From Streptomyces formicae (GTDB taxonomy: Bacteria > Actinomycetota > Actinomycetes > Streptomycetales > Streptomycetaceae), in NCBI RefSeq assembly GCF_022647665.1, contig NZ_CP071872.1:868001-932000 (forward strand): a stretch of DNA of 64,000 bases, in the 5' to 3' direction. Shown here in pieces: positions 22,780 to 31,473 of the stretch. The notes under the pieces are model-generated. The model did no database searches. It was not told where the DNA came from and saw nothing but the letters and a program-made list of their open reading frames with translations. The translations under genes were made by a program, and so were the position numbers. The first letter of the stretch is position 1, and each line of letters begins with the position of its first letter.

Positions 22780-24051
22780 GTGGCGGTGCAGGAAGCGGAA
22801 CAGAGCGTGCACGGAGGTGGCTGCACCTGCGGCGACTGCCCGCACGGCGTACACGCGGGCCATCGCCGCGCGGTCGCCGAGTTCGTCGCGCGGCGCGACG
22901 AACTCGCCTCGGGGGAGGGGCTGCCGGTCAAGGTCGCGTACTCCGAAGGCGCGTCACGCCAGTGGATCTCCGACGAGCTGACCGAGTCGGCCCGCGCCGT
23001 CGCCGAGCGCAGCCGGGCGGCCGGGCACTCCTGGCTGGTGCGCATCTGGCGGCGCACCCTGATGGGGCTGTGGGGCGTGGCCGCCCTCCTCTTCGTCGTC
23101 CAGGCCGCGACCGCGGTCGGTGCGGGCTGGACCGCGAACCGCACGGCGGGCCTCGCCGGCGCCGTGTGCCTCGCAGCGCTGCTCACCGTCGCAGCCTGGC
23201 TGCACCGTTCGCACGGCGGGCTGCTCGCGCCGCTGGTCGGCGAGGACAACCGGCTGTCGACGTCGAGGTCGGTCGCCGCGGCCTGGTTGCTCTTCGCCGC
23301 GTACGCCGTGCTGTTCCTGGCCTTCCGCCTGGCTGTCGCCGCTCCGGGGCCGGGGCCGGGCCGGGGCGCGGACTCGTCCGGCTTCGGGCTCGGCCGCGGT
23401 GCCGCCCTGCTGACCGTCGTCGCCGTCGTCTGCCTGGTCGCCGTCGTCGTGGGCCGCGTCGTCACCGTGCGCGTCGTCACCCAGCGCCTGCAGAAGGTGC
23501 AGGCCGACCGCCCGCACTTGGCCGATGTGCTGTGCGACGACTCCGGTCGCGGCAGCTTCCCCGACACGCAGTACGTCCTCGTCAGCGCCACCGCCCTGAC
23601 GTACGCCGCGGTCCTCCTCGCCCGCCGTCCCGAAGGTCTGCCGCAGCTGCCCTGGGGGCTGACGGTGCTGGTCCTCGTCTCCGCGGCCGTCTATCTGGCC
23701 GGGAAGTATGCGGAGGGCGGCAGGCCCGTCGTCCTCTCCGTCGTCCGGGCGCGCGAACCGGGCGACCTGGACGGCCCGATCCGCACAGGCGACGACATCG
23801 AGATCCGTGGCGCCGGCTTCGTACCGCCGGGCGCGGGCGCGCCGGACCGGCTCGCGCGCATGACGGTCCGTATCGGCCCGGTCCATGTCCATGTCCCACT
23901 GGTCCCGGTGCCCGGCGGCTTCACCAACCCCACCGACACAAGCGTCACGGTCCCGGTCCCGGCAGATGTCGAACCGGGCCGTGTCGAGGTACAGGTGGTG
24001 ACGGCGTCCGGGGCCGAGTCGAACCGGGTGGCGATCGACGTCACCGACTGA
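22780..24051 (+). CDS. multi-pass membrane protein with C-terminal beta-rich domain
   Basis: 423 residues from GTG 22780, chosen for the GAAGGGG site 7 nt upstream. A short N-terminal CTCGDCPHG cysteine cluster precedes a cytoplasmic part; then come about five hydrophobic segments between residues 85 and 325, and a C-terminal domain of about 100 residues rich in Val, Pro and Gly (RTGDDIEIRGAGFVPPG ..), which looks like an immunoglobulin-like IPT/TIG fold. No function is known to me. It appears to be monocistronic. Confidence 0.82.
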   Translation: MAVQEAEQSVHGGGCTCGDCPHGVHAGHRRAVAEFVARRDELASGEGLPVKVAYSEGASRQWISDELTESARAVAERSRAAGHSWLVRIWRRTLMGLWGVAALLFVVQAATAVGAGWTANRTAGLAGAVCLAALLTVAAWLHRSHGGLLAPLVGEDNRLSTSRSVAAAWLLFAAYAVLFLAFRLAVAAPGPGPGRGADSSGFGLGRGAALLTVVAVVCLVAVVVGRVVTVRVVTQRLQKVQADRPHLADVLCDDSGRGSFPDTQYVLVSATALTYAAVLLARRPEGLPQLPWGLTVLVLVSAAVYLAGKYAEGGRPVVLSVVRAREPGDLDGPIRTGDDIEIRGAGFVPPGAGAPDRLARMTVRIGPVHVHVPLVPVPGGFTNPTDTSVTVPVPADVEPGRVEVQVVTASGAESNRVAIDVTD

Positions 24052-24225
24052 CGCCCCCCTCTGCGCCGTCGGCGCCCGGTCCGCCGCTCGATCCACGGCC
24101 CGATCCACCGCCCTGCTTCACCGGACCATCACGCGGCCCATTGAGCCGGACGGCCCTCCTACGCGTAGTCATATGTATGGGGCGTGGGGACAATCGTCCC
24201 AGACCGGTGAGACGCGGAGGCGACG

Positions 24226-24750
24226 ATGACGCAGGTGGACCGGACCATGACCGCAACCTATGGGGCGATCGGCGATCGGCGCGGCGGCTGGAAGGACACC
24301 GCTCAGCGGTACGCGCTGCTGCCGTTGCGGCTCTTCCTCGGAGTGACCTTCATCTACGCAGGGCTCGACAAGCTCATGGACGAGGCGTTCATGGCGGCGT
24401 CGGGAACCGGATCCGTCGGCGAGCTGATGAACGCGGTGCGCGGCTCGTCCGCGGTGCCGGGGCTGGTGGATCTGGCGCTGAAGAACCCCGAGGGCTTCGG
24501 CTACGCCATCGCCCTCGGTGAACTCGCCGTCGGCATCGGCACCCTGATCGGGCTGCTGGCGCGGCTCGCCGCGCTCGGTGGTGCGCTGATCTCGCTGAGC
24601 CTGTGGCTGACCGTCAGCTGGGCCACCGAGCCGTACTACTACGGGAACGACCTGATCTATCTGATGGCCTGGCTGCCGCTGGTGCTGGCCGGTGCCTCCG
24701 TGTTCTCGGTCGACGCGGCCTTCGCGGACCGGCGCCGCCGGATGCGGTAG
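24226..24750 (+). CDS. DoxX family membrane protein
   Basis: 174 residues with four hydrophobic segments and the DoxX-family opening PLRLFLGVTFIYAGLDKLMD. DoxX-like proteins are membrane proteins of redox or quinone metabolism and stress response; the role here is unknown. ATG 24226 is preceded by GGAGG. A small inverted repeat GGGAC-AATC-GTCCC lies in its promoter region (about 24184-24200). Its last 94 nt overlap the 3' end of a convergent gene. Confidence 0.88.
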   Translation: MTQVDRTMTATYGAIGDRRGGWKDTAQRYALLPLRLFLGVTFIYAGLDKLMDEAFMAASGTGSVGELMNAVRGSSAVPGLVDLALKNPEGFGYAIALGELAVGIGTLIGLLARLAALGGALISLSLWLTVSWATEPYYYGNDLIYLMAWLPLVLAGASVFSVDAAFADRRRRMR

Positions 24751-24920
24751 TGCACGAAGGCCGCGGCTCCGGCCAGGAACAGCCCGTCGAAGACGATGAC
24801 GAGGGCGGCGAACCATGGCGTGTGCCACGCGCCCACCGCGTCGCCGAGGAAGAGGGCGGCGGCCGCCAGCGCCGCCGCGCCCGCGATCAGCCGCGCCGGC
24901 CGGAACTCATGAAGCAGCAC
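24657..24920 (-). CDS. small two-helix membrane protein
   Basis: 87 residues from GTG 24920. Two hydrophobic helices (about 10-28 and 34-56) are followed by a basic RIRRRR stretch and a Ser/Thr/Ala tail. The start overlaps the end of the PspC/LiaF-like gene by 14 nt, pointing to translational coupling; the 3' end overlaps the DoxX gene on the other strand. I do not recognise a family; it may be an accessory of the LiaF-like protein. Confidence 0.7.
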   Translation of the reverse strand: MLLHEFRPARLIAGAAALAAAALFLGDAVGAWHTPWFAALVIVFDGLFLAGAAAFVHYRIRRRRSAKAASTENTEAPASTSGSQAIR

Positions 24921-26298
24921 GGGTGACCTCCACCTGTCCGACCCCGACCTCCAGGTCGAGGGTGAGCGTGCCGCCCGGCTCGGCCCCCGCGGGCGGCGCG
25001 AGCGTCTCGGTGCGCTTGCGGTCCGGCGCGACGTCCACGTCGTTGGGCAGGTCGCCGGGCAGCCGGATGTCGCCCAGACCGACCTGGGCGGTGACCTTCA
25101 CCGTCGCGTCCCTCGGCACGGTCACCTTCAGCCGGCCCGCGCCGACGTCGGCGCCGGTACCGACGACCGCGTCGGCGGGGACCGCGACGCGGCCCAGATC
25201 GAGCGTGGCGGCGCCGGTGCCCAGCTGGTAGCGGGGCTCGACGGCGGCCACCGTGGCCGGCCGCCACTGCGTACGCGTCCACTCCGTGCCGATCTCCTTG
25301 GGCAGCGCGGAGGCGCCCGCCAGGAGCACGGCCGTGACCATGGTCATCAGGATCGTGCCGAAGCCCGTACGCCCCAGGAAACTGCTCGCCACCAGGCCGA
25401 GGCCGAACACCGCCAGCGCGCAGGCGAGCCCGGTCTGCAGGCTCGTCCCGAGCGGCTGGCCGGTCCACGAGAGACCCGTGCCGAGCCCGCCCGCCACCAG
25501 GGCGAGCAGGAGGACGAGACCGCCGATGGAACGAGGGCCCCGCGGCCGGGACGCGGCGGCGCGGCCACGGTCGCCGACGGCCCAGTCCATGCCAGCCGAG
25601 CCCCCGCCACCCGAGCCCCAGGCGCCCGGGCCCGTGCCCCGACCGCCCGCGGCGCGGCCCGGCGGCGGTCCCTCCGGCGCCGACGCGTCCGCCGGGCCCC
25701 ACAGGTAGCCGGTGGCGACGGGCCCTGTCGTACCGTCCTTGACGATCGGATCCCGCCACCACGACGGACTGTCCGGAGTCGGCGGCGCCTTGGCCTCCGG
25801 GGGCGCCTCCGACACGGCGTGCGCCGTCGCCGGGTCGAGCGGACCGCCCTGGGGCGTGACCAGCGTGCGCCGCTGGGACCAGACGGCGGCGCCCGCCACC
25901 GCCAGCGTCAGCAGCGCGGAGAAGGCGAGCGTCCCGCCGTTGTTGAGCATCGACAGGAAGAGCGCGCAGCCGAGCAGCGCCATCAGCACCGCGGCCAGCG
26001 CCGCGCCCTCGACACGGCCCGACAGGGCGCGCCGCGCCTCGTTCTCCTCCTCGCCTTCGACGGGGACGATCAGCCAGGCGAAGCCGTAGAAGATCAGGCC
26101 GATGCCGCCGGTCACGGAGAGCACCCCGATGGCGATACGGAAGATCACGGGGTCGATGTCGCAATACCGGCCCAGGCCGCCGCACACCCCGGCCACCACC
26201 TTCTGCCGCCGGGACCGGCGCAGCAGCGGGGCAGGCGGGGACTGCTGCTCCGGTGGCGGCGCGGGTGGCCCGGGTGGCTGGGCGGTCGGCTGAGTCAT
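24907..26298 (-). CDS. PspC domain membrane protein, LiaF-like
   Basis: 463 residues. An N-terminal PspC domain (about 25-80: QKVVAGVCGGLGRYCDIDP ..) with its membrane helix is followed by two further helices, a long Gly/Pro-rich linker, three more helices, and a C-terminal beta-rich domain (about 350-463) resembling the LiaF/cell-wall-active antibiotic response domain, with repeated GxGxxxL turns. LiaF-type proteins restrain a sensor kinase that answers envelope stress. ATG 26298 starts the Gln/Pro-rich N-terminus. It is divergent (194 bp) from a PspC-containing histidine kinase and its response regulator, which supports a shared pathway. Confidence 0.85.
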   Translation of the reverse strand: MTQPTAQPPGPPAPPPEQQSPPAPLLRRSRRQKVVAGVCGGLGRYCDIDPVIFRIAIGVLSVTGGIGLIFYGFAWLIVPVEGEEENEARRALSGRVEGAALAAVLMALLGCALFLSMLNNGGTLAFSALLTLAVAGAAVWSQRRTLVTPQGGPLDPATAHAVSEAPPEAKAPPTPDSPSWWRDPIVKDGTTGPVATGYLWGPADASAPEGPPPGRAAGGRGTGPGAWGSGGGGSAGMDWAVGDRGRAAASRPRGPRSIGGLVLLLALVAGGLGTGLSWTGQPLGTSLQTGLACALAVFGLGLVASSFLGRTGFGTILMTMVTAVLLAGASALPKEIGTEWTRTQWRPATVAAVEPRYQLGTGAATLDLGRVAVPADAVVGTGADVGAGRLKVTVPRDATVKVTAQVGLGDIRLPGDLPNDVDVAPDRKRTETLAPPAGAEPGGTLTLDLEVGVGQVEVTRAAS

Positions 26299-26492
26299 GA
26301 CTCCATGGTGACCGGCCGCGACCCCCGGTGGCACCGGACCCGACCCTGGCCCTTCCCTGATATTGCTCCCCGGCGCATCCCCGGGGTCCCTCCGGGGCGG
26401 TACGGCGGATCAGCGCCGGGCCCGGCGGTTCAGGGTCGGTCTCAGGGGCGGCCCTGATGCCCGAGCCCCTACCGTCATGTGACGATCGGGGC

Positions 26493-27779
26493 ATGCCAGC
26501 CGCCGCCACCCGAGTGCCCGACTCCGAGGAGCCGTCCGTCCGCAAGCTGTACCGCAGCGCCGACGGCCGGTGGCTGGGCGGTGTCGCGCGCGGGCTCGCG
26601 GGGCATCTCGGGCTGCCGGTCATCTGGGTCCGGCTCGTCTTCCTCGGCCTCTTCATGGCGGACGGCCTCGGCGCGCTGCTGTACGCGGTGTTCTGGATCG
26701 TCGTCCCGCTCGGTGTAGGGGGCAGGTCCGCCGAGCCCAAACCGGTCTTCGAGACGACCCCGGACGGCAGACGGCGGCTGCGCAAGCCCGACAAGGGCCA
26801 GCTCTTCGCGCTGATCGCCCTGGTGATCGGCGCCGTCGTCTTCGTCGGCAACGTCGACATGGGCGGCAGCGCCAACCGCTATGTGTGGCCGGTGCTGCTG
26901 ATCAGCGCCGGTGTCGTCCTCGTGTGGCGGCAGGCCGACAACGCCCGGCGCGCCCGGTGGACCGGCGACGGCCGGCGCCGCCGGCTGCTCCAGCTGGCGC
27001 GCGGCCTGGCCGGGGTCGCCCTGGTCGGCCTCGGGCTCACCCTCTTCGTGGTCGTCCGCGGCTCGGCGGCCCAGCTCGGCAACGTCCTGACGGCGGCGCT
27101 CGCCGTCATCGCCGGCGTCGGTCTGCTCGCCGGACCCTGGCTGGTCCGGATGACCCAGGACCTCTCCGAGGAGCGGCTCATGCGCATCCGCGCCCAGGAG
27201 CGGGCCGAGGTCGCCGCCCACGTCCACGACTCCGTGCTGCACACCCTCACGCTGATACAGCGGAACGCGGAGGATCCGGGCGAGGTGCGCAGGCTCGCCC
27301 GCGCCCAGGAGCGCGAGCTGCGGAACTGGCTGTACCGGCCGGAGGGCACCGGCAAGGAGGAGGACGAGGAGCCCACGACCCTCGCCGACGCGGTGAAGAA
27401 GGCGGCCGCCGAGGTCGAGGACAAGCACGGCGTCCCGCTGGAGGTCGTGGTCGTCGGCGACTGCCCGCTCGACGAGAAGCTCACGGCACAGATGCAGGCC
27501 GCACGCGAGGCGATGGTCAACGCCGCGAAGTACGGTGGCGAGGGGGGCGCCGTCCAGGTCTACGCGGAGGTCGAGGGCCGTACCGTATTCGTCTCCGTAC
27601 GGGACCGGGGGCCCGGCTTCGACCCGGACGCGGTACCGGAGGACCGGATGGGCGTAAGAGAATCGATCATCGGGCGTATGCAGCGCAACGGCGGGACGGC
27701 GCGGCTGCGGTCCGTGCCCGGTGGGGGCACGGAGGTGGAGCTCGAGATGGAGCGGGAGAGGGAGAGGGCCGACGGATGA
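26493..27779 (+). CDS. sensor histidine kinase with N-terminal PspC domain
   Basis: 428 residues. A PspC domain (about 16-72) carries the first membrane helices, two further hydrophobic pairs follow, then a HisKA_3-type dimerisation helix with phospho-acceptor His245 in AHVHDSVLHTL and an ATPase domain (MVNAAKYGG, RDRGPGFDPD, GGTEVELE). It should sense the envelope and phosphorylate the regulator encoded next, whose ATG overlaps its stop by 4 nt. ATG 26493 follows CGGGG. The fusion of PspC to a kinase, opposite a PspC/LiaF-like gene, links both to membrane stress. Confidence 0.92.
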   Translation: MPAAATRVPDSEEPSVRKLYRSADGRWLGGVARGLAGHLGLPVIWVRLVFLGLFMADGLGALLYAVFWIVVPLGVGGRSAEPKPVFETTPDGRRRLRKPDKGQLFALIALVIGAVVFVGNVDMGGSANRYVWPVLLISAGVVLVWRQADNARRARWTGDGRRRRLLQLARGLAGVALVGLGLTLFVVVRGSAAQLGNVLTAALAVIAGVGLLAGPWLVRMTQDLSEERLMRIRAQERAEVAAHVHDSVLHTLTLIQRNAEDPGEVRRLARAQERELRNWLYRPEGTGKEEDEEPTTLADAVKKAAAEVEDKHGVPLEVVVVGDCPLDEKLTAQMQAAREAMVNAAKYGGEGGAVQVYAEVEGRTVFVSVRDRGPGFDPDAVPEDRMGVRESIIGRMQRNGGTARLRSVPGGGTEVELEMERERERADG

Positions 27780-28474
27780 CCGAGCAGACCGACGCACAGG
27801 AGCAGCAGGCCACGGAGCGCCGCGTACGGGTCGTGCTCGTCGACGACCACCGGATGTTCCGCGCCGGCGTCCAGGCCGAGATCGGGCGCACGGAGGAGAC
27901 GGGCGTGGAGGTGGTCGGCGAGGCCGCCGACGTCGACCAGGCCGTCACGGTGATCACGGCGACCCGCCCGGAGGTCGTGCTCCTCGACGTCCACCTCCCG
28001 GGCGGCGGCGGGGTGGAGGTGCTGCGCCGCTGCGCGGGCCTGATGGCGGGGGAGCACCCGGTGCGGTTCCTGGCGCTGTCGGTGTCGGACGCCGCGGAGG
28101 ACGTGATCGGCGTGATCAGGGGCGGCGCCCGTGGCTACGTCACCAAGACGATCACCGGTAGCGACCTCGTCGACTCGATCTTCCGGGTGCAGGACGGGGA
28201 TGCGGTGTTCTCGCCGCGCCTGGCGGGCTTCGTGCTGGACGCCTTCGCGTCGACGGACGCGCCGCCGGTCGACGAGGACCTGGACCGGCTCACCCAGCGG
28301 GAGCGGGAGGTGCTGCGGCTGATCGCGCGCGGATACGCGTACAAGGAGATCGCCAAGCAGCTCTTCATCTCCGTGAAGACGGTCGAATCGCATGTGTCGG
28401 CGGTGCTGCGCAAGCTCCAGCTGTCGAACCGGCACGAGCTGACGCGCTGGGCGACGGCGCGCCGGCTCGTCTGA
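27776..28474 (+). CDS. LuxR-family response regulator
   Basis: 232 residues. Receiver domain with VLVDDHRMFRAGV at the start, phosphorylation site Asp71 (LLDVHLPG) and a Lys in the YVTKTI loop; C-terminal LuxR/NarL helix-turn-helix LTQREREVLRLIARGYAYKE then IAKQLFISVKTVESHV. The ATG overlaps the stop of the kinase gene (ATGA), so the two are translated together. Presumed target genes include the divergent PspC/LiaF-like gene, by analogy with Lia/Ves systems. Only 6 bp separate its stop from the stop of the convergent hydrolase gene. Confidence 0.93.
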   Translation: MTEQTDAQEQQATERRVRVVLVDDHRMFRAGVQAEIGRTEETGVEVVGEAADVDQAVTVITATRPEVVLLDVHLPGGGGVEVLRRCAGLMAGEHPVRFLALSVSDAAEDVIGVIRGGARGYVTKTITGSDLVDSIFRVQDGDAVFSPRLAGFVLDAFASTDAPPVDEDLDRLTQREREVLRLIARGYAYKEIAKQLFISVKTVESHVSAVLRKLQLSNRHELTRWATARRLV

Positions 28475-28480
28475 GGGACT

Positions 28481-29539
28481 TCAGGCGACCCGGGTCGCGC
28501 CGGCGAACGGCATCTGGTCGATCGGTGCGACGCGGACCGGTGCGCCGGGCCGCGGGGCGTGGATCATCTGCCCGGCACCGATGTAGAGCCCCACGTGCGA
28601 GACGCCGGAGTAGAAGAAGACCAGGTCCCCGGGAGCGAGCTGGGAACGGGGGACACTGCGGCCCGCGTTGATCTGCGTGTACGTCGTCCGGGGCAGGGAC
28701 ACCCCTGCCGAGCGCCAGGCGGCCTGGGTCAGCCCGGAGCAGTCGTACGAGGACGGCCCGGTCGCGCCCCACACGTACGGCTTCCCGAGCGCCCCGTAGG
28801 CGTACGCGACGGCCTGCGCGGCACGGGGGTTGGGCGCGGGGACCGGCGTCCCGGGGACGCCGGTGCGGCCGGCGTCGCGAGCGGCCCGGGAGCCCGAGGT
28901 CCCGTCCTGGGCGGCGTACGCGGTGCGCTGATCGGCGGTGAGCTGTGCCAGGACCGCCTCCGCGGCGGCGAGTTTGCGCCGTACCGTCGTGCGGTGCCGG
29001 GCCAGTTCCGCCTGGTGCGCCTGAAGTTCGGCCAGCCGCTCGCCCGCCTCCGAGCGCAGCTGGGCCAGCTCCCGCGCCTGCTGCTGGATCCCGGAGAGCG
29101 TGGCCGCCTGCCGGGCCCCGGCCCGCTCGACCAGCTCCGCCCCGGCCAGATAGCTCTCGGGGTCGGCGGCGAGGGCGAGCTGCACGGCGGGGTCGAGACC
29201 GCCGGCGCGGTACTGCGCGGTGGCTATCGAACCCAGCGCGTTGCGGGAGGCGTTGAGCCGTTCCGTACGCCGCGCCGCCTCGTCGCGCAGCTCCTCCGCC
29301 GCCTTCCGGGCCCGGCCGACGGCCTCCTTGGCACCGTTGTACTTCTCGGTGGCCTCCTCCGCCTCCCGGTACAGCTTGTCGGCCTTCGATTTCAGCTGCT
29401 CGGGGGTGGGGCGCGGCTCGGCGTGCCCGGAGCCGTCGAAGGCGGTGGCGGTCGCGGCACCGGCCAGCGCGAGGGTGACGGCGGTGCGTCCGGCCGAGCC
29501 GAACGTGCGCTGCTGCTTGGGTCTGCGGTGCGCTGCCAC
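28481..29539 (-). CDS. secreted NlpC/P60 peptidoglycan hydrolase
   Basis: 352 residues from GTG 29539, which gives the AAHRRPKQ opening seen in its neighbour's relatives and has AAGGA upstream; the frame is open further but not protein-like. A signal peptide (cleavage near residue 40) is followed by a long Glu/Ala/Arg-rich coiled coil (about 45-200) and an NlpC/P60 domain with Cys267 (DCSGLTQ), His315 (SHVGLYIG) and His327 (MIHAP). The family cuts the peptide stems of peptidoglycan. No c-di-AMP riboswitch is seen before this copy. Confidence 0.9.
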   Translation of the reverse strand: MAAHRRPKQQRTFGSAGRTAVTLALAGAATATAFDGSGHAEPRPTPEQLKSKADKLYREAEEATEKYNGAKEAVGRARKAAEELRDEAARRTERLNASRNALGSIATAQYRAGGLDPAVQLALAADPESYLAGAELVERAGARQAATLSGIQQQARELAQLRSEAGERLAELQAHQAELARHRTTVRRKLAAAEAVLAQLTADQRTAYAAQDGTSGSRAARDAGRTGVPGTPVPAPNPRAAQAVAYAYGALGKPYVWGATGPSSYDCSGLTQAAWRSAGVSLPRTTYTQINAGRSVPRSQLAPGDLVFFYSGVSHVGLYIGAGQMIHAPRPGAPVRVAPIDQMPFAGATRVA

Positions 29540-29801
29540 GAGGGGCCAGTCCTTCCGGAGTCCGGCAGGTGGGTCGTGCGGTACGGTCCGGCGGCGGACC
29601 GCCCAGGGGAGACGGACCGCCGCCGGATCCATCGGCGTGGTGGCCGGCCGTTCCGCCCGGGTGCGTGGCGGCGGTGGGGAGTCGGTCACCTGGGGGAGGA
29701 CGCTAAACCTGCCGGGCGGGGCGAGGTGCCGGCATGACCGTTATTGGCGGGAGTCGGACCGCCGGGGTCGCTTTCGGACCGTACGGCTAGGCTCCGGTGC
29801 C

Positions 29802-30155
29802 ATGGACGTACTCATCAATGTCTTTGTCGCCCTGCACATCATCGGTATCGCGTCCCTGCTCGGCGGCTTCCTGACCCAGATGAAGGCGATGGGCGAGGGC
29901 ACGGCGCGCTTCACGCCCGCGATGCTGCACGGTGCGCTGACCATGCTGGTCACGGGCGTGGCGCTGGTGGGGCTCAACCAGGCGGACGAGCAGGCGGTGA
30001 ACAACCTGAAGGTCGGGATCAAGCTGGCGGTGCTGGTGGTGATCCTCGCCCTGGTCTACGTCAAGCGGGACGAGGAGACGGTGGGTAAGGGCGCGTTCGC
30101 GACGGTGGGCGGCCTGACGCTGGCGAACATCTTCATCGCGACCTTGTGGACGTGA
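29802..30155 (+). CDS. small four-helix membrane protein
   Basis: 117 residues, mostly hydrophobic, with four predicted helices (LINVFVALHIIGIASLLGG at the start). No domain recognised. A TAGGCT box stands 8 nt before ATG 29802 and no ribosome-binding site is present, so the message is probably leaderless. Its last 22 nt are repeated downstream. Confidence 0.8.
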   Translation: MDVLINVFVALHIIGIASLLGGFLTQMKAMGEGTARFTPAMLHGALTMLVTGVALVGLNQADEQAVNNLKVGIKLAVLVVILALVYVKRDEETVGKGAFATVGGLTLANIFIATLWT

Positions 30156-30219
30156 TACCCGGCCGGGGGTCCGGGGGTTGTCCCCCGGGGGTTGCAGCAT
30201 CGCGACCTTGTGGACGTGA
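30134..30219 (+). repeat. 22 bp direct repeat flanking a hairpin-forming insert
   Basis: The last 22 nt of the membrane-protein gene (30134-30155) occur again exactly at 30198-30219. The 42 bp between hold CCGGGGGTCCGGGGG and TTGTCCCCCGGGGG, a palindrome of the kind scattered between Streptomyces genes. Confidence 0.85.
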
Positions 30220-30255
30220 CTGACCCCCGGCCGCGAGCGGCCGGGGGTCAGTCAC
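30216..30255. terminator. bidirectional hairpin terminator
   Basis: An 18 bp perfect stem (30216-30233 with 30238-30255) with a CGAG loop separates the convergent membrane-protein and NlpC/P60 genes. Confidence 0.88.
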
Positions 30256-30277
30256 GCGTCTCGTGCACGACAGGGCG

Positions 30278-31450
30278 TCAGGCCGGTCGGACGCTCCCGT
30301 AGATCGGCATGTAGTAGATCGACTCCTCGCGGACGTTCGTGCCCGGCTTCGGTGCGTGGATCATCTTGCCGCCGCCTATGTAGATGCCGACGTGGCTGAT
30401 GTCGTCGTAGAAGAAGACCAGGTCACCGGGGAGCAGATCCGCCGTCGCGACGCGCGTGCCGACCTCGACCTGGTCCCACGTGGTGCGGGGCAGCTCGACG
30501 CCGGCCGCCTTCCACGCGGCCTGGGTGAGGCCTGAGCAGTCGAACGAGCTGGGGCCGGTCGCGCCCCAGACGTACGGCTTGCCGATCTGGGCGCGGGCGA
30601 AGGCGAGGACCTTCTCGGCCTTGGCGGCGTAGGTGCCGGAGCCGGTCGAGCTGCCGGTGCCGGTGTCGGCACCCGAGCCGGTCCCGGACCCGGCGCTCTC
30701 CTGCTGCTGCGCCTGCTCCTGCGCCCGGCGTTCGGCCTCCGCCTTGGCTTTCGCCTCCGCCTCGGCCTTGGCCCTCTCCTCGGCCTTGCGGCGGGCCTCT
30801 TCGGCTTTCTTCCGCTCCAGCTCCGCGAGCCGCGCCTTCTCCTCGGCCGTCAGCTCCGTCAGCAGCTTCCGCGCCTCGGCGAGCTTCTTCTGGACGGTCT
30901 CCTTGCTGGTGCGCAGCGACTGCTGCGAGGCGGTCAGCGTCTCCAGGCTCTCGGTCGCCTTGGCGCGCTGCTTCGCGGCCGCCGCCTGCTGCTTCTCGAA
31001 GTCGGCGACGGCGCCCCGCTGCTCGTCGGAGAGCCGGTCCATCAGATGGGTCTGGTCGAAGTACGCCTGCGGGCTGTCGGCGAAGAGCAGCGCCGCGGTC
31101 GGCGTGACCGCACCGGTCCGGTACTGGGCCGCCGCGTACGAACCGAGCGTGCGGCGCGCCTCGTTCAGCGACTCCGTGCGCTTGGCGACGTCGTCCAGGA
31201 TCCGGCCCACCTCGCGGCGCTGCTGCGAGGTCTCCTCTTTGGCCTTGTTGTACTGCTGGGTCGCGCTGCCCGCCTGCCGGTAGAGGTCGTCGACCTTCTT
31301 CTGGACCTCTTCGATGCTGGGCCTCGGCTCGGCCTGGGCGCTCTGGGTGGAGAGAAGAGTCACGCCCGCGAGGGCGGCCGTCGTGAACCCGACGGCGGGG
31401 GACTTCGTACGGGGACGTGTACGGGTGCGCGTCTTGCGATGCGACGCCAA
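30278..31450 (-). CDS. secreted NlpC/P60 hydrolase under c-di-AMP riboswitch control
   Basis: 390 residues. Signal peptide, a very long charged coiled coil (about 45-230, with Ala/Glu/Lys/Arg heptads), a Gly/Ser/Thr linker, and an NlpC/P60 domain with Cys305 (DCSGLTQ), His353 and His365. It should cleave peptide cross-links in the cell wall. The longest frame starts at ATG 31459, but the GGAAGGAG site touches that ATG; TTG 31450 is 9 nt from it and gives an ASHRK opening like the AAHRR of the neighbour, so TTG is preferred. The upstream ydaO-type riboswitch ties its expression to c-di-AMP and thus to osmotic or wall state. Confidence 0.9.
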   Translation of the reverse strand: MASHRKTRTRTRPRTKSPAVGFTTAALAGVTLLSTQSAQAEPRPSIEEVQKKVDDLYRQAGSATQQYNKAKEETSQQRREVGRILDDVAKRTESLNEARRTLGSYAAAQYRTGAVTPTAALLFADSPQAYFDQTHLMDRLSDEQRGAVADFEKQQAAAAKQRAKATESLETLTASQQSLRTSKETVQKKLAEARKLLTELTAEEKARLAELERKKAEEARRKAEERAKAEAEAKAKAEAERRAQEQAQQQESAGSGTGSGADTGTGSSTGSGTYAAKAEKVLAFARAQIGKPYVWGATGPSSFDCSGLTQAAWKAAGVELPRTTWDQVEVGTRVATADLLPGDLVFFYDDISHVGIYIGGGKMIHAPKPGTNVREESIYYMPIYGSVRPA

Positions 31451-31473
31451 GGCCGCCATCTCCTTCCGTTGAC

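Noticed and set aside
28940..29800. A second c-di-AMP riboswitch before the NlpC/P60 gene ending at 28481
   Set aside because: None of the conserved ydaO blocks (GGGGTGAAT, CAGCTAACCCGGTAGGC) is found upstream of that start.
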